Shown here in pieces: positions 1 through 9,121 of a stretch of 48,777 nucleotides of DNA; the stretch's first letter is position 1; each line of letters starts with the position of its first letter. The notes beneath the pieces were generated by a model. That model did not search any database, had not been told where the DNA came from, and saw only the letters and a program-made list of their open reading frames with translations. Source of the stretch: Sulfurovum sp. GTDB lineage: Bacteria; Campylobacterota; Campylobacteria; Campylobacterales; Sulfurovaceae. The stretch lies in contig JADGDL010000009.1 of assembly GCA_016744875.1 (NCBI GenBank), positions 13,096-61,872 on the forward strand. The letters are read 5' to 3'. Made by a program: the position numbers and the translations under genes.

Positions 1-144
1 ATCTACAACTGTCTCTTTACCATCATCACCCAATACAGCAAATTTAGATTTACTTAAAGGGAATACCTTACTTTTTGTATCTGCCGCAGACAGAACATTC
101 ATAGCAAGTATCATCGCTAACCCTACAAACAAGATCTTTTTCAT
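1..144 (-). CDS. Exported protein of unknown function, 3' part outside window
   Basis: The reverse strand reads an ATG at 144 followed by 48 open codons up to the window edge. The N-terminus is a clear Sec signal peptide (MKKILFVGLAMILAMNVLSA, then ADTKSK), so the product is exported. AAGGAG lies just upstream of the ATG at the expected distance. The next visible residues (VFPLSKSKFAVLGDDGKETV) look like the start of a small periplasmic domain, but there is too little to name a family. It is transcribed divergently from the lipoprotein gene at 230, with an AT-rich gap of about 85 bases that must hold both promoters. Confidence 0.75.
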   Translation of the reverse strand, partial: MKKILFVGLAMILAMNVLSAADTKSKVFPLSKSKFAVLGDDGKETVVD

Positions 145-229
145 CACACTCTCCTTAAAATTTAATTGGCTTTATTATAATATAACTACCATTTGGTATA
201 CTTTGAAGATATAAAACAAAAGGAAAAAG

Positions 230-466
230 ATGAAAAAGACAATAAAAATAGTATCGATGGCTACTTTAGGACTTCTTCTTACCGCATGTACAAGCTCAGC
301 ACCTGTATTACCGGACTCACCAAGCTTTAAACAGGGTAATCAAGATGGTTGTGCTACAGCTAAAGGGGAATATACCAAAAACAGTGAAAGGTTTAGAGGA
401 AGTGCTGATTATCAAGATGGATGGTACTACGGACGTAAACACTGTAACCCTTCACGGGCAAATTAA
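230..466 (+). CDS. Small lipoprotein, unknown function
   Basis: A 78-residue protein with a signal peptide ending in a lipobox (LLTAC, Cys20), so it is predicted to be a lipid-anchored envelope protein. AAAGGAAAAAG lies just upstream of the ATG. The mature part is short and polar, with two cysteines (DGCATAKGEY and KHCNP) that could form a disulfide, and two similar DG-x(2-4)-Y/C patches. No catalytic motif is visible. A perfect inverted repeat follows at 488-516 as a terminator. A single-gene transcript is likely. The family was not recognised. Confidence 0.8.
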   Translation: MKKTIKIVSMATLGLLLTACTSSAPVLPDSPSFKQGNQDGCATAKGEYTKNSERFRGSADYQDGWYYGRKHCNPSRAN

Positions 467-487
467 AACGTACTATGCTTTAACTGT

Positions 488-516
488 AAATACTCTGACA
501 AAATGTCAGAGTATTT
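488..516. terminator. Bidirectional stem-loop between convergent genes
   Basis: A perfect 13-bp inverted repeat (aaatactctgaca, loop aaa, tgtcagagtattt) sits between the lipoprotein gene ending at 466 and the convergent gene ending at 527. The A/T ends of the stem can serve as the T-tract in either direction. Confidence 0.8.
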
Positions 517-526
517 AACACATGTT

Positions 527-1261
527 CTAGAAGTGAAAAACTACCCCTATCTTAGGACCATACAGATCAAAGTCTTCTATAAGTAACGAGTCATCTTGTT
601 CGTAGTGAATATAACGGTAAGTTCCTATAATGTCCCCCCAACTAAGTTTGTACGCGATACTTAGGTTAGCTTGCCAAGTAAGGTCTGTATCGCCCGTACC
701 TATATCAACCTGATAAGGAATATACCAATGATTATCAATCGTATATTTCCCCTGAACACCTATCACAGCATCATAGTTATCCACATCAGCAGAAATGCTA
801 CCATTAGCTATGATACCTCCACTACGTGATACATCCAGACCAAGCCCCAAATAACGCATTCCAGCGATCACATCCACACTGTTTTTATCTGTTTTGGATA
901 CATTGTATCCTCCGTAAAAACTATACAGTTTTGCAGTTAACTCAAGACCTAAATGTACATTAGGATTGAGTCCCTGTGTATTACCAGACATCTTTAAATA
1001 GATCATATCAGCTAAAAAAGACCACTCGTTTTTACGTAAAGAATACGATCCCATAAAAACTGAATCCAAACTGTCTATGGCATTGAAAGATGCACTCTCA
1101 TCAGGCTCTCCAGGTACTTTAAAAGTCAATGTACCATCAAGTGAAGGTAACCAACCATAGATCGTAAGCTCTTGTTTCATTTCACCTGATTCATTGGCAT
1201 AAAGTGTACCCATTGAGAGCAACATACTTACCAAAATTCCACGTATTAAATTTTGTTTCAT
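527..1261 (-). CDS. Outer-membrane beta-barrel protein
   Basis: A 244-residue protein with a Sec signal peptide (cleavage near LYA-NES) and alternating polar/aromatic strands ending in a terminal Phe (VVFHF), the hallmark of a BAM-assembled barrel. The start is supported by AAGGATATATAGT before the ATG. The N-terminal pattern (TIYGWLPSLDGTL, then an ID...DSVFMGSY stretch) resembles the 263-residue barrel at 9308-10099, whose matching region reads ELEPYLFVSSMTG then ILENLDMGAMV; the two are probably one family. The substrate is unknown. Two further exported-protein genes lie upstream on the same strand, so it may be the last gene of a three-gene unit. Confidence 0.8.
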   Translation of the reverse strand: MKQNLIRGILVSMLLSMGTLYANESGEMKQELTIYGWLPSLDGTLTFKVPGEPDESASFNAIDSLDSVFMGSYSLRKNEWSFLADMIYLKMSGNTQGLNPNVHLGLELTAKLYSFYGGYNVSKTDKNSVDVIAGMRYLGLGLDVSRSGGIIANGSISADVDNYDAVIGVQGKYTIDNHWYIPYQVDIGTGDTDLTWQANLSIAYKLSWGDIIGTYRYIHYEQDDSLLIEDFDLYGPKIGVVFHF

Positions 1262-1309
1262 ACTATATATCCTTATATTTTATCGCTGAAATTATACCTT
1301 TTTTAACTA

Positions 1310-1864
1310 TTAATAGGGTGAAGCAACCACTTTATATACAAGTGTATCTCCCTGATAATAAGGTTGATAGTATGAACTGCCACATTGTCTATAACTGATG
1401 CCATTTGTAACGAACGTAGTACATGTAGTAGGCATCGTGGATGAAGCAATTACTGAACCTATCACCATCCCTGTAGTAAATGCAAGGATAGGACGTCCAC
1501 CATAGTACCCGTAACCACGCCCATGCCCACCATAATAACGATGATTTACATTAACATTACGGTTTACATTGACATTCCGGTTTACGTTCCTATTACTATT
1601 GACATTTCGATTTGTATTTCTGTTTACATTTCTATTACCACTTCTTGCAGGTCTTGATCTTGCACCGCCACCACGATGTGCACCCCCACCACCTCTTCTC
1701 GCTTCAGCTGTATGGAAAAGAGAAACACTTATATGTGCAGGGAGTATACTAAATGCACTACGGCTCGACTGTACCTCTGTTTGCAAGTTTACAGAAGGAG
1801 AGAACAGCCCTATCATGGCTGCAACTATTGTGAATTTTACTAAAAATTTATTTTTATTTTTCAT
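1310..1864 (-). CDS. Exported Asn/Arg-rich low-complexity protein
   Basis: A 184-residue protein. AAAGGATGATAGG precedes the ATG. An N-terminal hydrophobic segment (residues about 8-27) suggests export. A Gly/Arg/Ala-rich stretch (ARRGGGGAHRGGGARSR) is followed by about 12 imperfect N-[VTR]-N-R units (roughly residues 75-108), a Gly/Tyr patch (HGRGYGYYGGRP), a hydrophobic segment with glycines (AFTTGMVIGSVIA) and a Cys-containing Tyr-rich tail. Proteins of this style are often found next to DUF2092 genes, as here: the gene follows the DUF2092 gene by 14 bases and is surely co-transcribed. Function unknown; a role in the cell surface or in binding is inferred only from composition. Confidence 0.75.
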   Translation of the reverse strand: MKNKNKFLVKFTIVAAMIGLFSPSVNLQTEVQSSRSAFSILPAHISVSLFHTAEARRGGGGAHRGGGARSRPARSGNRNVNRNTNRNVNSNRNVNRNVNVNRNVNVNHRYYGGHGRGYGYYGGRPILAFTTGMVIGSVIASSTMPTTCTTFVTNGISYRQCGSSYYQPYYQGDTLVYKVVASPY

Positions 1865-1878
1865 CCTATCATCCTTTC

Positions 1879-2586
1879 TTAGTTTGCAGAGCTTACAGAG
1901 ATCTTTGTTGCATCTTTTGGTGCTTTAAAGATAAAATCACTTTTAGAGAGTTTTGGGTCAGTATCCCAAACAAGTGTTGCATTGATCCTTGTATCACCAT
2001 TGATGATACTGTATGTTTTTACCAATGGAGTTTCACCTTTTGTGATCCAAACATGTATCTCTTTAACACCATTACTGAATGCGACATAGTCACACGAGAC
2101 ACCAGCGACATCTACCGTACCAAAGTATTTATTCTTCTTAAAATTGATTCTTTTTCCCATGTCACTGTACATCAATGTAGACAAAGGTGTTCTGATACCA
2201 AACTTATCAAAGAGATAATCAAGTGTTGCATCGATAGTTTCAGGGGTGCTAAGCTGAGTGTAATACCCAAACCTGTGATCTATCATAGTGAACTCTCCAT
2301 TATGTATATAGGTACTTCTATCTTTAATATCTCCTTTGGTATCTGCACGTAAATTACCAGGTCTGTCTATTTTGACTGAGACATTTTTTATGTAGGTTGT
2401 TGTTTGACCATCTATAGTTTCATTATCGCTGATAATTGCATTAAAAGCATATTGATCCATACTGCCTATTTGGGCATATGCTTTACGCACTATTTCTTTA
2501 GCATTCATCTGCTCTGCAAAAAGTTGTGTTCCAGAAAGTAAGAGTCCCGCTCCTACAATACAAAGCGTTCTTTTGTATAGTTTCAT
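1879..2586 (-). CDS. DUF2092-like periplasmic protein
   Basis: A 235-residue protein with a signal peptide (cleavage near LFA-EQM) and a strong ribosome site (AAAGGAGAAAAAT). The mature part matches the layout of DUF2092 periplasmic proteins, which share a LolA/LppX-like fold: conserved features include RPGNLRADTKGD, a Tyr-rich HNGEFTMIDHRFGYYTQL stretch, and VAGVSCDYVAF followed by IHVWITKGETPLVKTY. The fold is that of lipid or lipoprotein carriers, so hydrophobic ligand binding is possible but unproven. First gene of a unit with the Asn-rich protein and perhaps the barrel at 527. Confidence 0.75.
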   Translation of the reverse strand: MKLYKRTLCIVGAGLLLSGTQLFAEQMNAKEIVRKAYAQIGSMDQYAFNAIISDNETIDGQTTTYIKNVSVKIDRPGNLRADTKGDIKDRSTYIHNGEFTMIDHRFGYYTQLSTPETIDATLDYLFDKFGIRTPLSTLMYSDMGKRINFKKNKYFGTVDVAGVSCDYVAFSNGVKEIHVWITKGETPLVKTYSIINGDTRINATLVWDTDPKLSKSDFIFKAPKDATKISVSSAN

Positions 2587-2716
2587 ATTTTTCTCCTTTT
2601 ATCTATGGGTATAGGATAAATTATACTCAATAAAACTGATAACCATATTTTATATAGCGTGTATCTACTTTGAAATTCTGAGCAAAAAAGTGTTATGATA
2701 TAGGTAAAGGATTCTT

Positions 2717-4981
2717 ATGTCTCTATTTAAAAAACTTATGATTATTCTATTTTTGTCCCTCGTATCTACTTCGATACTTTCTGCAAACCAAAATCCATGG
2801 ACAGGAAAATGGCATGTCTATTGGAAACATGGTGCCATCGTTTTAACTATGGAACAACATGGTAATGATGTTAATGGAAGTTATGAACCTAACCATGGAG
2901 TGATCAAAGGCACCATTAAAGATAATGGGCTACATGTACTTATTACAGATAATGATCAGTTTGAACATAAATTTCTCTTCAACCTGGGGAAAACAACAAA
3001 TTCACTCTTTGGTAATAGTAGTTATGGTGACTGGGTCACAGGTATAAAAGTAGATGAAGACAAAGAATATAATAGCCTCTTGGTAGACAATTCATCTCCT
3101 ATGCGTACATTTTACTCCTTTTTAAGATTTGCTAATCAAGCCAGAAGCGGACATTATGAAGCATTGGAAAAAGCACTGTCTCTTTTAGATTTCAAAAATA
3201 CAAAAGAAAACCCTCCCTACGGTAAACAATTACTTCTTGCTCAAAAATTTTTCCAAATCTTAAATGCCTGTACTGTCAAAAAATTTGATTTCAAATTAAA
3301 AACTACAGGTGACCATCAGCATGTTACATTACATCAAGCCGGTACTGCCAACACGGTTGAAGTTAAATTTATCAAAATCAATGATACACAGGGTTGGAAA
3401 ATACAGCTTCCTAAGGAAGAAGAATTAGTAACAACACTGCACACTCTGATGCAGGCACGCGGGATGATCGAGATTGACAACAATGCAAATCTTAAACTTA
3501 CAAATCCACGTGATACCATGCGCACATTCATAGAGCAATATAAAAAGTGGAACGAAAATGGGAAACAGCATATTATTTCTACAATGAACCTGTCAAACCT
3601 TGATCCAGCTATCTGGGATTGGCAGGCACCACTGCTTGCCTATTATCTTTTGGGGACGATAGACCGTATCTCAGATCATATATACCAAGAGATCCCAAAT
3701 GATCCAAACAGTAAAAAACCTTTTGTCTATTTCCATCACCCTGTAGGAGATATCGTTATTGCTCCATATGAAGTTGAGGGTAAAATAAGATGGCAATTTA
3801 CTCCAGATACCCTTAAAACGATAGAAGCACTTTTTGAAGAGATGGAAGATATACCGGTTAAAGTACCTACAAAAATGATCGCCGATAATGACATTTATTT
3901 CAAACTCAAGAACATTGCCCAATCGATCTCTCCCTTACTGATAAAAAAGTTCTATGATACAGCATTTTGGCAAATCGCTATGCTGGGGCTTGTTGTTTTT
4001 CTAGCAGGGTGGATCAGCTATTTTACAAAAGTAATCACACAGATCTTGGTTAAAAAGTTCTATCTGACAAAACGATGGACAGATAAACTTGTCACTCTAC
4101 GCTTTGTGCACCCTGTACAGATATTGACTTTTGGTGTAATACTTCTCTATGGTGCACACCAGCTTGGTTTGTCAGACTTTATTTTTTCTCTCATCAAAAC
4201 TTTTTCACACTTGATGATAGTCATAAGTGTTGCATGGGTCATTTTTGGTTTGATCGACGTCATCATCTCTCTGTTTAAGATACGAGCAAAAAAACATGCT
4301 TCTCAAGTAGATGACATCCTTTTTTCTCTCACTAGAAGCATTTTGCGTATCACCGTGGTCATTTCAGCTATCTTTACCGTAGCAGAGATATTTGGTATAC
4401 CATACAAAACGATCATCGCAGGGCTTGGAATAGGTGGTTTGGCCTTTGCCATAGCAGCCAAAGACACCATTGCCAATTTCTTTGGATCAGCCATCATTAT
4501 CGCAGACAGACCTTTTAAAGCAGGGGATAAGATCAAGATCGGATCAAATGTAGGTGTGATCACCAATGTAGGGATGCGTTCAACCCTCATAAGAACCATT
4601 TCTGATACCATCTTGACCGTCCCCAACAATCTTATCACCAGTGAAATGATAGACAACTATACAGCACGTGAAGCGATGCGCGTAGACACATCCTTTTTCT
4701 TTGCGCTTGATACTTCAAAAGAGACACTTGACGGACTCGACAAAGATATAGCAACATATTTGAATGGGCATAAAGATGTTGATACAAACAAGATCATCCT
4801 CATCGGTGTCAACGACTATACAAAAAGAGGTATCTCTTTTGGTCTAAGTTTCTTTGTTAAAGCTGCTACAGATATGGAGTACAGTGATATACGACACAGG
4901 GTTATCACTGAGATCGCAGAGATCATCAAAGAGAGTGGCATCGAACTTGTGATGATACGGCAAGATACTATCGCTGACTAA
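2717..4981 (+). CDS. MscS-family mechanosensitive channel with large periplasmic N-domain
   Basis: A 754-residue inner-membrane protein. AAAGGATTCTT precedes the ATG. A signal peptide (residues 1-23) leads into a beta-rich periplasmic region (WTGKWHVYWKHG, EQHGNDVNGSYEP) and an extended helical region to about residue 400. Several membrane segments follow between about 420 and 610. The C-terminal MscS core is clear: the pore helix AGLGIGGLAFAIAAKDTIAN, then the beta domain (RPFKAGDKIKIG, GVITNVGMRSTLIRT, VPNNLI) and the alpha/beta cytoplasmic domain. Known role of the family: tension-gated release of ions and solutes on osmotic downshock. The last codons overlap the 3' end of the convergent cytochrome gene by 4 bases. 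Far longer than minimal MscS (about 290 residues). Confidence 0.9.
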   Translation: MSLFKKLMIILFLSLVSTSILSANQNPWTGKWHVYWKHGAIVLTMEQHGNDVNGSYEPNHGVIKGTIKDNGLHVLITDNDQFEHKFLFNLGKTTNSLFGNSSYGDWVTGIKVDEDKEYNSLLVDNSSPMRTFYSFLRFANQARSGHYEALEKALSLLDFKNTKENPPYGKQLLLAQKFFQILNACTVKKFDFKLKTTGDHQHVTLHQAGTANTVEVKFIKINDTQGWKIQLPKEEELVTTLHTLMQARGMIEIDNNANLKLTNPRDTMRTFIEQYKKWNENGKQHIISTMNLSNLDPAIWDWQAPLLAYYLLGTIDRISDHIYQEIPNDPNSKKPFVYFHHPVGDIVIAPYEVEGKIRWQFTPDTLKTIEALFEEMEDIPVKVPTKMIADNDIYFKLKNIAQSISPLLIKKFYDTAFWQIAMLGLVVFLAGWISYFTKVITQILVKKFYLTKRWTDKLVTLRFVHPVQILTFGVILLYGAHQLGLSDFIFSLIKTFSHLMIVISVAWVIFGLIDVIISLFKIRAKKHASQVDDILFSLTRSILRITVVISAIFTVAEIFGIPYKTIIAGLGIGGLAFAIAAKDTIANFFGSAIIIADRPFKAGDKIKIGSNVGVITNVGMRSTLIRTISDTILTVPNNLITSEMIDNYTAREAMRVDTSFFFALDTSKETLDGLDKDIATYLNGHKDVDTNKIILIGVNDYTKRGISFGLSFFVKAATDMEYSDIRHRVITEIAEIIKESGIELVMIRQDTIAD

Positions 4982-7176
4982 CGTACTGAAAAGTTTTGCA
5001 ACGATTTTGCTTTCTTTTCATACGCTGCACTTTTTTCTGCATTACCCGTCAATTTATAATAATATGCCAATGCAGAAATGATGTTTATGTCTCCTTGATG
5101 CATTGTATATGCATTTTCAAGTATCTTTATAGCTTTTTCTGGACTTTTTTCACCTACAGACACAGCATACACATACGCAAAACGTCCATTGTTTTTATTT
5201 AGATCTGCTGCCTTTTTAAGTAATTGTTCTGCGGCTTGAGGTGTCTTTGCCCTTACATACCATAGTCCCAAAGTATGATGAAGTATCGCCATTTCTGGTA
5301 AAACCTTAATACCTTGTTCTAAGATCTCTCTTGCTTCTAGCTCTTTACCTTGATTTTGAAGGAAGTGGCTGTAGTTGATGTACGCAGGTACAAATTGAGG
5401 TTGTAAACGTAAAGCTTCCTCATACGCTTTTTGTGCTTCCCCTACCTTCCCTTCAATTTCATAAAATCGTGCTATAGAAAGCTGTGTCTCGGGACGTTCA
5501 GCTGTAAAAACAAGTGTATTTTTGTACTCTAAGAGTACTTTTTCATACACTTTCTTACGTGTCTCATCCAAGTCACCCATAGGTATGGACATGAGTTGTC
5601 TTGCGGCTTCTGTCCGTACTACTTTCACAGGATCTTCCAACATTTCAAAAGTCTGTTTTGCACGCATTTTCAAAGGAAAGGATTCCAAGGCAAAGAGTGC
5701 AGAGCGTCTTACCATCGGATCAGAGTTTCGTAACATTTGCAGTGTTGTAACATAGGTCTGCTTTGAAGGATAATTACCCAGATACTCTGTGACTGTTGCT
5801 TTTGCTAAAGTGGGTGCATCTGAGGTAAGCACAGCGTAAAGTGACTTAGGCGCATCAGGTGCATTGTTTCGTAAAGATTTAAGTGCATGAGAAAAGTTTT
5901 GATGTCCTACAGGTACTTTTCCATACCACTTTTTCATGGCATCTACTGACCATGAAGCATCTTTATCCGTATGGCACAGGTTACAGGCATTAGGTATCTC
6001 TTTGGACTCTACTGAGATGTCTGGTCTTGGTACCCTGAAACTATGATCATTACGGCTGTCAACACCCATGTAAGTACGTGCAGGCATATGACAAGAGATA
6101 CAAGAGCTACCTGCACTTCCCTCTTGATGTTTATGATGAGAAGTTGCGGTGTAGGTGTCACTCTGGTGACAAGAGAAACAGACCTTGTCTCCCACACCTT
6201 TACGCTCAAGTGAATGTGCGTCATGACAGTCAGTACAAGTTACACCTTCTGCATACATTTTACTTTGTAAAAACGAGTTATAGACATAGACCTCGTCATC
6301 TATCTTCCCATCAGAGAAGTATAACCCATTGTCCAGCTTTACAGGTAAATAGTGGTCATGAAAATCATTCCCTGGCACATAATCATCATCCAACTGTGAA
6401 CGTCGTGAATGACATTTGGCACATGCATTCAATTCTTTTTTCTGTATAAATGATTTTAAAGTAGGACTTTTCTCCCTCCATGCTTTTTTAGACGATTTAA
6501 AAGAGACAGGGAAACCTTTATGTGTTACATTTAGTTCTTGGTTTTTAGTCCAGGCGATATGTTTGGAAGCAGGTCCATGACAAGCTTCGCAAGAGACATT
6601 GATTACATCATACGTTGTATGATAGGCCTTGGTTTCTGCATCATAGTTTTTTTTCAAGTTTGTAGAGTGACAGTCAGCACACATATAGTTCCAGTTCATG
6701 TTGGGACCTGTCCAGTGTAGTGGATCACCTGCCGTGACATTGTCATCTGGATGAATGTGGAACCAGCGTTGTCCACCATCGTCTTTGCTTCTGCTGTCCC
6801 AGGTAGGGTCAAGCACCTGCACTTTTCCGTCAGGGAACTTGATCATATACTGCTGCAGAGGGTAAATACCAAAGGTATAGGTGATCTCATAATCATGTAG
6901 TTTCCCATCAGGACCATCAGTCTGTACCATGAACTTACCATCCTTTTTGTAAAAGGTAGAGATAATGCCATTGTAATTGAAGGTACTGTTGTTAAAGTCA
7001 GCTTTGACTGAGTTTTCATCTGCAAGCATCATCGCCATATCATGGTGGGAGCCTTTCCATGCATGCATCTCATTGGCATGACACTGGACACATGATTGTT
7101 CCCCTACATAAGTAGCTTGAGAATCGGCCAACAGTGCAGAGAGTAACGTTAGAAATAAAAATATTTTTTTTGTCAT
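4978..7176 (-). CDS. Octaheme c-type cytochrome with HEAT and TPR repeats
   Basis: The frame opens at 7215, but the ATG at 7176 is preferred because the product then begins directly with a signal peptide (MTKKIFLFLTLLSALLADS); length is then 732 residues. Counting from the longer frame, CXXCH heme sites fall at about 42, 179, 209, 265, 327, 346, 372 and 411, giving eight covalent hemes in the N-terminal half, as in the cytochrome c554/nitrite-reductase-like multiheme families. The C-terminal half carries HEAT-like helices (SDPMVRRSALFALESF, VVRTEAARQLMS) and then TPR units (FVPAYINYSHFLQNQGKELEARE and similar). Predicted periplasmic electron carrier or reductase; the substrate is unknown. Convergent with and overlapping the MscS gene; divergent from the second MscS gene. 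Confidence 0.9.
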   Translation of the reverse strand: MTKKIFLFLTLLSALLADSQATYVGEQSCVQCHANEMHAWKGSHHDMAMMLADENSVKADFNNSTFNYNGIISTFYKKDGKFMVQTDGPDGKLHDYEITYTFGIYPLQQYMIKFPDGKVQVLDPTWDSRSKDDGGQRWFHIHPDDNVTAGDPLHWTGPNMNWNYMCADCHSTNLKKNYDAETKAYHTTYDVINVSCEACHGPASKHIAWTKNQELNVTHKGFPVSFKSSKKAWREKSPTLKSFIQKKELNACAKCHSRRSQLDDDYVPGNDFHDHYLPVKLDNGLYFSDGKIDDEVYVYNSFLQSKMYAEGVTCTDCHDAHSLERKGVGDKVCFSCHQSDTYTATSHHKHQEGSAGSSCISCHMPARTYMGVDSRNDHSFRVPRPDISVESKEIPNACNLCHTDKDASWSVDAMKKWYGKVPVGHQNFSHALKSLRNNAPDAPKSLYAVLTSDAPTLAKATVTEYLGNYPSKQTYVTTLQMLRNSDPMVRRSALFALESFPLKMRAKQTFEMLEDPVKVVRTEAARQLMSIPMGDLDETRKKVYEKVLLEYKNTLVFTAERPETQLSIARFYEIEGKVGEAQKAYEEALRLQPQFVPAYINYSHFLQNQGKELEAREILEQGIKVLPEMAILHHTLGLWYVRAKTPQAAEQLLKKAADLNKNNGRFAYVYAVSVGEKSPEKAIKILENAYTMHQGDINIISALAYYYKLTGNAEKSAAYEKKAKSLQNFSVR

Positions 7177-7288
7177 AAGATTTCTTTTATCTGAATTTGC
7201 AATATATTTTATCATATACTCATGCTATTAAAAGAGAGGTTATAGCGAAAATGGATATACTTTATCTATGAAAACTAAAGGCTCCCTC

Positions 7289-9121
7289 ATGAAAAAGATA
7301 CTTTTTTTACTCTTGTCTCTTAATGTATTTGTGCTTTCAAACGATACCTTCGATGATTTTATCAACAAACAGATTAAAATCGAAGGTCAACTCCTTGACC
7401 AAAACCTCTCACTTGAAAAAAAAATGGATATTACTAAATCCCAAAAAAAACAATACAAAGCATTTTTCATACTCTATACTACAGAGCAAGAAAAACATAT
7501 GCAAAATAGTAATCCATATCGAGACACTATGAGTAAACTCAAACTTCGTTTAAACAGTAATAAGCATAGAGGATATGCGAAAGCTGTTATGCGTGATGAA
7601 GTATTACTAAGAGGTTATAAGATACGTTCAGGGATCCAAACAGCATTTCACCATATACTACAACAAACAAACAGTAAATCCGAAGATTTTTTTAGAGACA
7701 AGATCAGTGAAACACTGGTAGAAAATTTTGCAAAACTTACCCCTCTGGATACCAAAAAATATACTGTTGCAAACCAAGATAAATCAAGTACTATTAGCCA
7801 ATCTTTACAGTCAGCAGTTCAAGAGGTTAAAGGTTTAGAAAATATTGCGTATACTTTTGCTGCTGCCATAGTAGAAAATAGTTCAACTATTTATAATACA
7901 GCGCGATTTTCAAAGTCTAAGATCTTTGCACTGATGAACACACTTGACAACTCTAACTTCGTACAAAAAGCAAATACATATCTTTCTGCTATCCATTTGG
8001 ATGCGGCAAAGATCATTCTACTTTTTATGGTTATCGTACTCATCTTGATCTTTCAGTCTATTATACGATTTATTATCAATGTTTTTTTAAAATATTATAA
8101 ATTTAAAGAAGATGACATAAGCTATATACATACCCATATTACAAAAATATTTAATTACATCACTTCATTGCTCATTATCCATTTAATACTCATATCCTAT
8201 GCAGGTTTTTCAAGTTCAAGTATCAATATTACCAAATTATTTACAATCATGTATATTATTCTCACTACTCTTCTTTTTTACCGTATCACCAATACTATTG
8301 CCTACATGAAAATGGAAAGTATAAGGAAGAGTAAAATACTTAAAAATGAAGTGGTAAACCTTGCCATAAAAGTTCTCAATGTACTCATCGTTCTTCTTGC
8401 AATCATTAGTATTCTTAAAATTCTCGGAGTGGATCTTACTGCTATACTTTCAGGTTTGGGTATTGCAGGTGCAGCTATAGCATTTGCAGCAAAAGACAGT
8501 ATCGCCAATATTTTCGCTTCTGTCTCCATTTTGATCGGAGATATTTTTGAACAGGGAGAATGGATCGAAACAAAAGATGTGAATGGTACAGTGGTTGAAA
8601 TAGGTCTAAGAGCCTCGACCATTCGTACTTTTGACAATGCTCTCATCTCTATTCCAAACTCTGAACTGGCAAATACAGGTGTCAAGAACTGGAGTAGAAG
8701 AAGCATAGGACGTCGTATTAAAATGAATATCGGTGTGACGTACCAATCAAGTTTTGATGATATTCGTCAAGCCATCACAGAAATAAAAGAGATGCTCAAA
8801 GAGCATCCCGGTATTGCAAATGAACGCACATCATACGAAAACACATATCGTCAGGCGAAACTGGTATCTACTGAAGACTTTAAAGGTGTCAAACGTACCA
8901 CTTTGGTTTATATGGATGAGTTTTCTGATTCAAGTATCAATATCCTTGTATATTGCTTTAGTCGTACTGTTGACTGGAGTACATGGTTGGAGGTAAAAGA
9001 AGATGTCATGTATAAAATTGCAGATATTATTGAAAAAAATAATCTTGATTTTGCCTACAAAACATTAACACTTCATCAGGCAGAAGAAGAACCTTTCCAT
9101 GAATTAAACTCATCACTATGA
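7289..9121 (+). CDS. MscS-family mechanosensitive channel, second paralogue
   Basis: The frame opens at an ATG at 7268, but the ATG at 7289 fits better: it has AAAGG seven bases upstream and starts a signal peptide (MKKILFLLLSLNVFVLS), giving 610 residues. A Lys-rich helical periplasmic region spans about residues 20-240 and is followed by several membrane segments. The MscS core is plain: SGLGIAGAAIAFAAKDSIAN pore helix, then GDIFEQGEWIET, NGTVVEIGLRASTIRT, SIPNSELANTGVKNWSRR. It shares the core but not the N-terminal domain with the channel at 2717. The last roughly 17 codons (TLHQAEEEPFHELNSSL) overlap, antisense, the remnant of a cytochrome gene, so the present C-terminus may have been created by fusion to that sequence. 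Confidence 0.9.
   Translation: MKKILFLLLSLNVFVLSNDTFDDFINKQIKIEGQLLDQNLSLEKKMDITKSQKKQYKAFFILYTTEQEKHMQNSNPYRDTMSKLKLRLNSNKHRGYAKAVMRDEVLLRGYKIRSGIQTAFHHILQQTNSKSEDFFRDKISETLVENFAKLTPLDTKKYTVANQDKSSTISQSLQSAVQEVKGLENIAYTFAAAIVENSSTIYNTARFSKSKIFALMNTLDNSNFVQKANTYLSAIHLDAAKIILLFMVIVLILIFQSIIRFIINVFLKYYKFKEDDISYIHTHITKIFNYITSLLIIHLILISYAGFSSSSINITKLFTIMYIILTTLLFYRITNTIAYMKMESIRKSKILKNEVVNLAIKVLNVLIVLLAIISILKILGVDLTAILSGLGIAGAAIAFAAKDSIANIFASVSILIGDIFEQGEWIETKDVNGTVVEIGLRASTIRTFDNALISIPNSELANTGVKNWSRRSIGRRIKMNIGVTYQSSFDDIRQAITEIKEMLKEHPGIANERTSYENTYRQAKLVSTEDFKGVKRTTLVYMDEFSDSSINILVYCFSRTVDWSTWLEVKEDVMYKIADIIEKNNLDFAYKTLTLHQAEEEPFHELNSSL

Noticed and set aside
1569..1928. 119-residue + strand frame
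   Set aside because: Antisense to the Asn-rich repeat gene and the end of DUF2092; its Phe/Leu/Pro-rich product is the mirror of the N/R and G/R repeats.
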